Positions 5,241 to 8,513 of a DNA stretch of 8,513 nucleotides are shown in pieces (the stretch's first letter is position 1; each line of letters starts with the position of its first letter). The notes under the pieces are model-generated. The model worked only from the letters and a program-made list of their open reading frames with translations. It was not told the origin of the DNA and did no database searches. Position numbers and translations under genes: made by a program. Source of the stretch: JAFGKM01 sp964403465 (GTDB taxonomy: Bacteria; Ratteibacteria; UBA8468; B48-G9; JAFGKM01); assembly GCA_964403465.1 (NCBI GenBank), contig CAYOFY010000067.1, positions 1 to 8,513 of the forward strand. Direction: 5' to 3'.

Positions 5241-8200
5241 CTAGAAGGTTTCCACGAGCAATTTTTTTACATTCTTTCCGGCATCCACCCAAACGTTCTT
5301 TTTATCCGCAGTTTTTGACAGATTTTTTGCGGGATATCCGTTAATCAGAACTTTTCCGGGCAGGGGCTCTCTTATAAATGCTCCGAGTCTGACCATAATC
5401 TGAACAGGCCGGCTTGTCTTTATCTCCATCCGCGTTTTTGTCCCGCTCCTGCGCAATTTATAGTCCAGGGTTGCATCCTCTCTGCCGGAAACGCATAATG
5501 CCGAGACAGGGTATTTTTTTACATCAATACCGGTAAAACTATCCGGTAACCGCGGCATCAGTTTGAGCACTCCCGGAGTCAAATCGTCAACACCGGCGAG
5601 CAGGCGAACTACCTTTAGAGTCTCTGCAAGATGGACAAGGTTTCCTCCCGTGCCGCATCTGTACCACATCTTTTCGTCCTGATGAAATACTGACCCTTCG
5701 GCCACAATCCATGGTCCCGGACCCTTTGCCGAATAAACTGCTCTGCACAAAGCATCTATCAGTTTGCCGGATTTCGGGTCATCAAGCAGTATGGCGGCCT
5801 GAGTCACCAGGGCAAGGTCATAGCCTATCATACGCTGGCGCAGCCACCATTTGCCGCAGGACGTTAAGCCGTCGAATGTCTGCCTGTTTATTGCCTGTTC
5901 TTCTTTACGGGCCATAGAATGGTCGTAACTGAACCAGTCCGGCATTGCAAGCAGGGGGGTCAGCGCTTCCGCGCCGGACTGCCAGTTGGATATGGGAGAA
6001 GAATACCATCTTTCAGGAGTCCCTGTGGTAAGGCTCTTGAACATCGACCTTGAAAGCCTGTCTGAAAATTCCGACCATCTTTCTGCAAGCTTTTTTTCTC
6101 CCTTCAAAACAGCGAGATGAACCATAGCAGACAGGGCGGCGCGGCAAAGCGCGTGAGAATGAATTTCCCATCCCCCGAACCCGGAACATTCACTTACCGT
6201 GTAAAGCGTATCGAGGGGCTGATTGTTTTCCAGCGGATTTTCCGCGGCAAAGCAAATCCATTCCGCATAGTCGACTCCTGCCTTCCAGAATTTGTCGATA
6301 TCTCCGGGATAATGGCGCATATATGCGGCTCTGTAAAGCATGATTAGACCGTGCCCGTCGTTTTCAGGGGCAACGCGTATCAATTTCCCTTTTAAGGACT
6401 TCCGCTGCCATAAATGCGTCTGGCGCATATCGGACAACGTACGTTCCATATGCGGCGGAGAACCACAGTATAAATGCTTATCAAAGAGTTCTATTTCCAT
6501 GCCGCAGCCTTTGTGCAGTCCCAAAGATACCCTTTCAATGCCAGCCCTGCCGTTGTCCCTGCTCCAGCCGTTGGGTTCCCATTTTCCTGGCAGAGATATA
6601 TCCATAAACGTACCGTTGCCCTCCCTGTATCTGCCGAATCGAGGCCCGCTGTCCAGATTGACCGTGCCATGTACTGGATGAATGCGTCTTTTGATATCAG
6701 CCATATTGTGTGAATATATGCAGGAAAGAACATCCGCCTGCCGCCCACCGTAAAACCTGATATCCGCCCATTGGGAATTTGGAGGGGAACTTATTTCCGC
6801 GGTATCGTAATCCTTCTTGAAGGTATAGAGAGTTTTCTGCAAAAGAGCAACATTTTTTTCTGTTTCTGACTTGATATCCGTACCCGCAACTATGGTTTTG
6901 CCTGAACATTTAACTTTTTTTCCCCACCCGGGAAGCATAGCAGTTGCTGATGCAAAAACCGGCACCCCTGTTTTTCCGAACGGTTGTTCGACAATGATAC
7001 AATCTATCGGAGTTCGGCGGAGGGAAACATCCAGAATCCACGCTTTTGAGCCAGACCCCTCGGCTCTCGAGAGTTTCAACGCATCAGAAAGAAGTTTTCT
7101 GCTAACGCTTCTGTCAAACGGAGCCTGCCACCCAACGTTGTTACGGAAAAACCTCTCCTGCCAGAAGAACGTCGAACCGAAGATAAGAGGCACGGTATCT
7201 TCTCTCCCATCCTTATAAAGAATGCGGATTTGTCCTCCGTAGTCGCCTATGAAAAAGTCCTGGCTGAAATCAAGGGCATCAATGAACCATGAACCCGTTG
7301 CACCTGGGAAGGAAAGTGTTCCGCCAAGCAGGAAAAGTCGTTCCGCCTCGCAACCGATATGGAGTTTCGCAGTACCTTCCCCGTAACACAACATATTCTC
7401 ATCGCCGTAACACTTGAAGGGTATGCCGTGGTATTCTTTTATTTGCGCTGGAGCGTGTTCCGGCATGAATTCCGACTTCAGGGCAATAAAACCGCCGCCA
7501 AGAAAATCCCAGAATTTTACAGGGGTGTCTGTGCTAAGATTGCACAGGTATCTTCTCATGCTGTCTGCAAAACGACGGGCGTTTATAGAATCTATGTTTG
7601 CCCCGTGCAGGGCGAGTGTCTGGTCAAGCACGATTTTGCCTTTTCCGGCTGATGCCTCTGCCAGTGCCGTACAGTCGGGATGGACGTTACGTGCGGCTAT
7701 TATCTGCCAGCCTTCCTCAGGCAGGGCCAACCAGGATATGGAGCCGTATTCGCTTTTTTGCGGACGCAAGTCGAAAGGTTCGGTTGAGGCCAGGCAACGC
7801 AATGCCCTCCATGTATCTCCGCAGAACCAGTTTGACGGCTCATCTGCGTTAAAACCTGCCATAAGCGGATGGGAAACGCGTTTTTTGGCAGAAAGGACGA
7901 TTGAATCCGCTTCGCCCCGGAATCTGACTTTCCACGATTTTCCGGCGGGCAATATCTTCTTCATCCAGGCCGGTATGTATCCCGAACTCTGAAAACCTAT
8001 CCACAGGACAGCCCCGTTTAATATTGCTTTGGAAATTGCGGCCCCGAGACTGTTATTTTCCCAAAAACCGGAAAATTCTGGATGCAGGGCCTCATGGTCT
8101 ATTATGAATGCTTTATAACCGCCAAGTGCGATTGTTTTACAATCCGGCAGCGAAGAAAGGTTTGCCTCCAGTGAAAAATCCTCATGAGGCAAGCCGATTA

Positions 8201-8354
8201 ACTCGTGTATTCCGTCGTTCCTGTAAAATTCCGGAATTCTATCGGGTATGTACAGGGAATCAAGATTGCAGGTGTAACTCGGACGTCTGGTTCTCAGCTC
8301 CTGTCCACGGTCAACACTGTTGTCGCAATGAAATATTAACATTTCTATCTGCAT
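5241..8354 (-). CDS. Large six-hairpin glycosidase-like protein with GATase-like N-terminal domain
   Basis: I do not recognise a named family. The 1037 residues suggest several domains. Residues ~1-275 alternate strands and helices in a class-I-glutamine-amidotransferase-like or ThuA-like pattern (KAFIIDHEAL 81-90, NGAVLWIGFQSSG 113-125, GKGKIVLDQTLALHGAN 237-253). Residues ~310-400 look like a beta-sandwich (GSWFIDALDFSQDFFIGDYG). Residues ~600-930 are helix-rich with aromatic and acidic clusters typical of an (alpha/alpha)6 barrel (ENDGHGLIMLYRAAYMRHYPG 664-684; SECSGFGGWEIHSHA 721-735; FDGLTSCGKWWLRQRMIGYD 827-846). Residues ~930-1037 form a closing beta-domain (LMPRLPDSFTGID), as in GH78/GH95-like enzymes. 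Candidate acids include E664, D666, E722, E730 and D811. There is no signal peptide, so the protein is probably cytoplasmic. The start chosen is the ATG at 8354, not the TTG one codon earlier, because AAGGAG is 6 nt from the ATG but only 3 nt from the TTG. It is the first gene of the group. Confidence 0.85.
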   Translation of the reverse strand: MQIEMLIFHCDNSVDRGQELRTRRPSYTCNLDSLYIPDRIPEFYRNDGIHELIGLPHEDFSLEANLSSLPDCKTIALGGYKAFIIDHEALHPEFSGFWENNSLGAAISKAILNGAVLWIGFQSSGYIPAWMKKILPAGKSWKVRFRGEADSIVLSAKKRVSHPLMAGFNADEPSNWFCGDTWRALRCLASTEPFDLRPQKSEYGSISWLALPEEGWQIIAARNVHPDCTALAEASAGKGKIVLDQTLALHGANIDSINARRFADSMRRYLCNLSTDTPVKFWDFLGGGFIALKSEFMPEHAPAQIKEYHGIPFKCYGDENMLCYGEGTAKLHIGCEAERLFLLGGTLSFPGATGSWFIDALDFSQDFFIGDYGGQIRILYKDGREDTVPLIFGSTFFWQERFFRNNVGWQAPFDRSVSRKLLSDALKLSRAEGSGSKAWILDVSLRRTPIDCIIVEQPFGKTGVPVFASATAMLPGWGKKVKCSGKTIVAGTDIKSETEKNVALLQKTLYTFKKDYDTAEISSPPNSQWADIRFYGGRQADVLSCIYSHNMADIKRRIHPVHGTVNLDSGPRFGRYREGNGTFMDISLPGKWEPNGWSRDNGRAGIERVSLGLHKGCGMEIELFDKHLYCGSPPHMERTLSDMRQTHLWQRKSLKGKLIRVAPENDGHGLIMLYRAAYMRHYPGDIDKFWKAGVDYAEWICFAAENPLENNQPLDTLYTVSECSGFGGWEIHSHALCRAALSAMVHLAVLKGEKKLAERWSEFSDRLSRSMFKSLTTGTPERWYSSPISNWQSGAEALTPLLAMPDWFSYDHSMARKEEQAINRQTFDGLTSCGKWWLRQRMIGYDLALVTQAAILLDDPKSGKLIDALCRAVYSAKGPGPWIVAEGSVFHQDEKMWYRCGTGGNLVHLAETLKVVRLLAGVDDLTPGVLKLMPRLPDSFTGIDVKKYPVSALCVSGREDATLDYKLRRSGTKTRMEIKTSRPVQIMVRLGAFIREPLPGKVLINGYPAKNLSKTADKKNVWVDAGKNVKKLLVETF

Positions 8355-8396
8355 CAATTTCTCCTTGATTTTTTCCTGCCTATGTGAGATAATTTG

Positions 8397-8480
8397 TCGT
8401 TATGTTTGCATGTAATCGTTATTACGATATAATAAAAAAGCATATTAGTCAAATATAACCGAGTATTAAGTAAATCGTTA
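8397..8480. repeat. Three TCGTTA copies with an overlapping palindrome, possible operators
   Basis: On the plus strand TCGTTA occurs at 8397-8402, 8416-8421 and 8475-8480; the last two share the longer AATCGTTA (8414-8421 and 8473-8480). The first two starts are 19 bp apart and the outer two are 59 bp apart. The middle copy is embedded in GTAAT-CGTT-ATTAC (8412-8425 region) and ATCGT-TATT-ACGAT (8415-8428), both with 5-bp arms. Repeated and symmetric words flanking a promoter-like pair suggest regulator binding, though AT-rich DNA yields such words by chance. Confidence 0.35.
8424..8452 (-). promoter_or_regulatory. Possible promoter of the large gene
   Basis: On the minus strand TTGACT (8447-8452, 5 of 6 to the -35 consensus) is followed after 17 bp by TATCGT (8424-8429, 4 of 6 to the -10 consensus). 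The start of transcription would fall about 60 bp before the ATG. The -10 box overlaps an inverted repeat (8412-8428), as expected if a regulator competes with polymerase there. Confidence 0.4.
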
Positions 8481-8513
8481 ATTCAACGTAAGGGCGAATG
8501 GAATTTTTCTAAT

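Larger units (their letters stand above)
8355..8513. promoter_or_regulatory. AT-rich leader of the large gene, likely promoter region
   Basis: These 159 bp run to the right window edge and hold no open reading frame of note. AAGGAG (8361-8366, minus strand) lies 6 nt before the ATG and is the ribosome binding site. The remainder is strongly AT-rich compared with the genes and carries the promoter-like pair and TCGTTA repeats listed separately. The neighbouring gene to the right is outside the window. Confidence 0.6.

Noticed and set aside
7414..7992. 192-codon plus-strand frame, the longest on that strand
   Set aside because: It is antisense within the large gene, has no family resemblance or plausible ribosome binding site, and is expected as a shadow in GC-richer coding DNA.
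8226..8237. Perfect 12-bp palindrome AATTCCGGAATT inside the large gene
   Set aside because: About two perfect 12-bp palindromes are expected by chance in a window this long, and this one lies within coding sequence (IPEF codons).

Overview
The window is bacterial and reads as one carbohydrate-metabolism locus. All five convincing protein genes lie on the minus strand, so transcription runs from the right end to the left. In order they encode a 1037-residue protein resembling six-hairpin glycosidases, a uroporphyrinogen-decarboxylase-like (URO-D-like) protein, a class I phosphomannose-isomerase-like cupin protein, a sugar isomerase/epimerase TIM barrel, and an FAD-dependent oxidoreductase cut by the left window edge. 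No RNA genes, CRISPR arrays, transposases or phage genes were seen. The protein styles, above all the isomerase next to the phosphomannose-isomerase-like protein, recall uncultured PVC-type or related anaerobic bacteria (Lentisphaerota, Planctomycetota, Omnitrophota and similar). That placement is an inference from remembered families, not a database result.

Right to left: 8355-8513 is an AT-rich leader holding a possible promoter and three copies of TCGTTA. The large gene follows (5241-8354), then an 85-bp gap, then the URO-D-like gene (4190-5155). Next is a 350-bp stretch (3840-4189) that is not ordinary spacer. It holds about 70 codons matching the C-terminal end of a LacI-type sugar-binding regulator with no remaining N-terminal part, and then a sequence resembling a dispersed inverted-repeat element. 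The phosphomannose-isomerase-like gene (2613-3839) and the isomerase/epimerase gene (1594-2547) follow, 65 bp apart and probably co-transcribed. A 285-bp gap with no convincing gene (1309-1593) precedes the oxidoreductase (1308 to beyond position 1), which has an excellent ribosome binding site.

The likely common theme is uptake-independent, cytoplasmic processing of a sugar or glycoside: the large protein has no signal peptide, and the others are an isomerase/epimerase, a metal-dependent sugar isomerase-like cupin, a URO-D-fold protein and a flavin oxidoreductase. The substrate cannot be read from the sequence. The regulator fragment and the repeat suggest that this gene order was produced by rearrangement, with the URO-D-like gene abutting the place where a regulator was lost.
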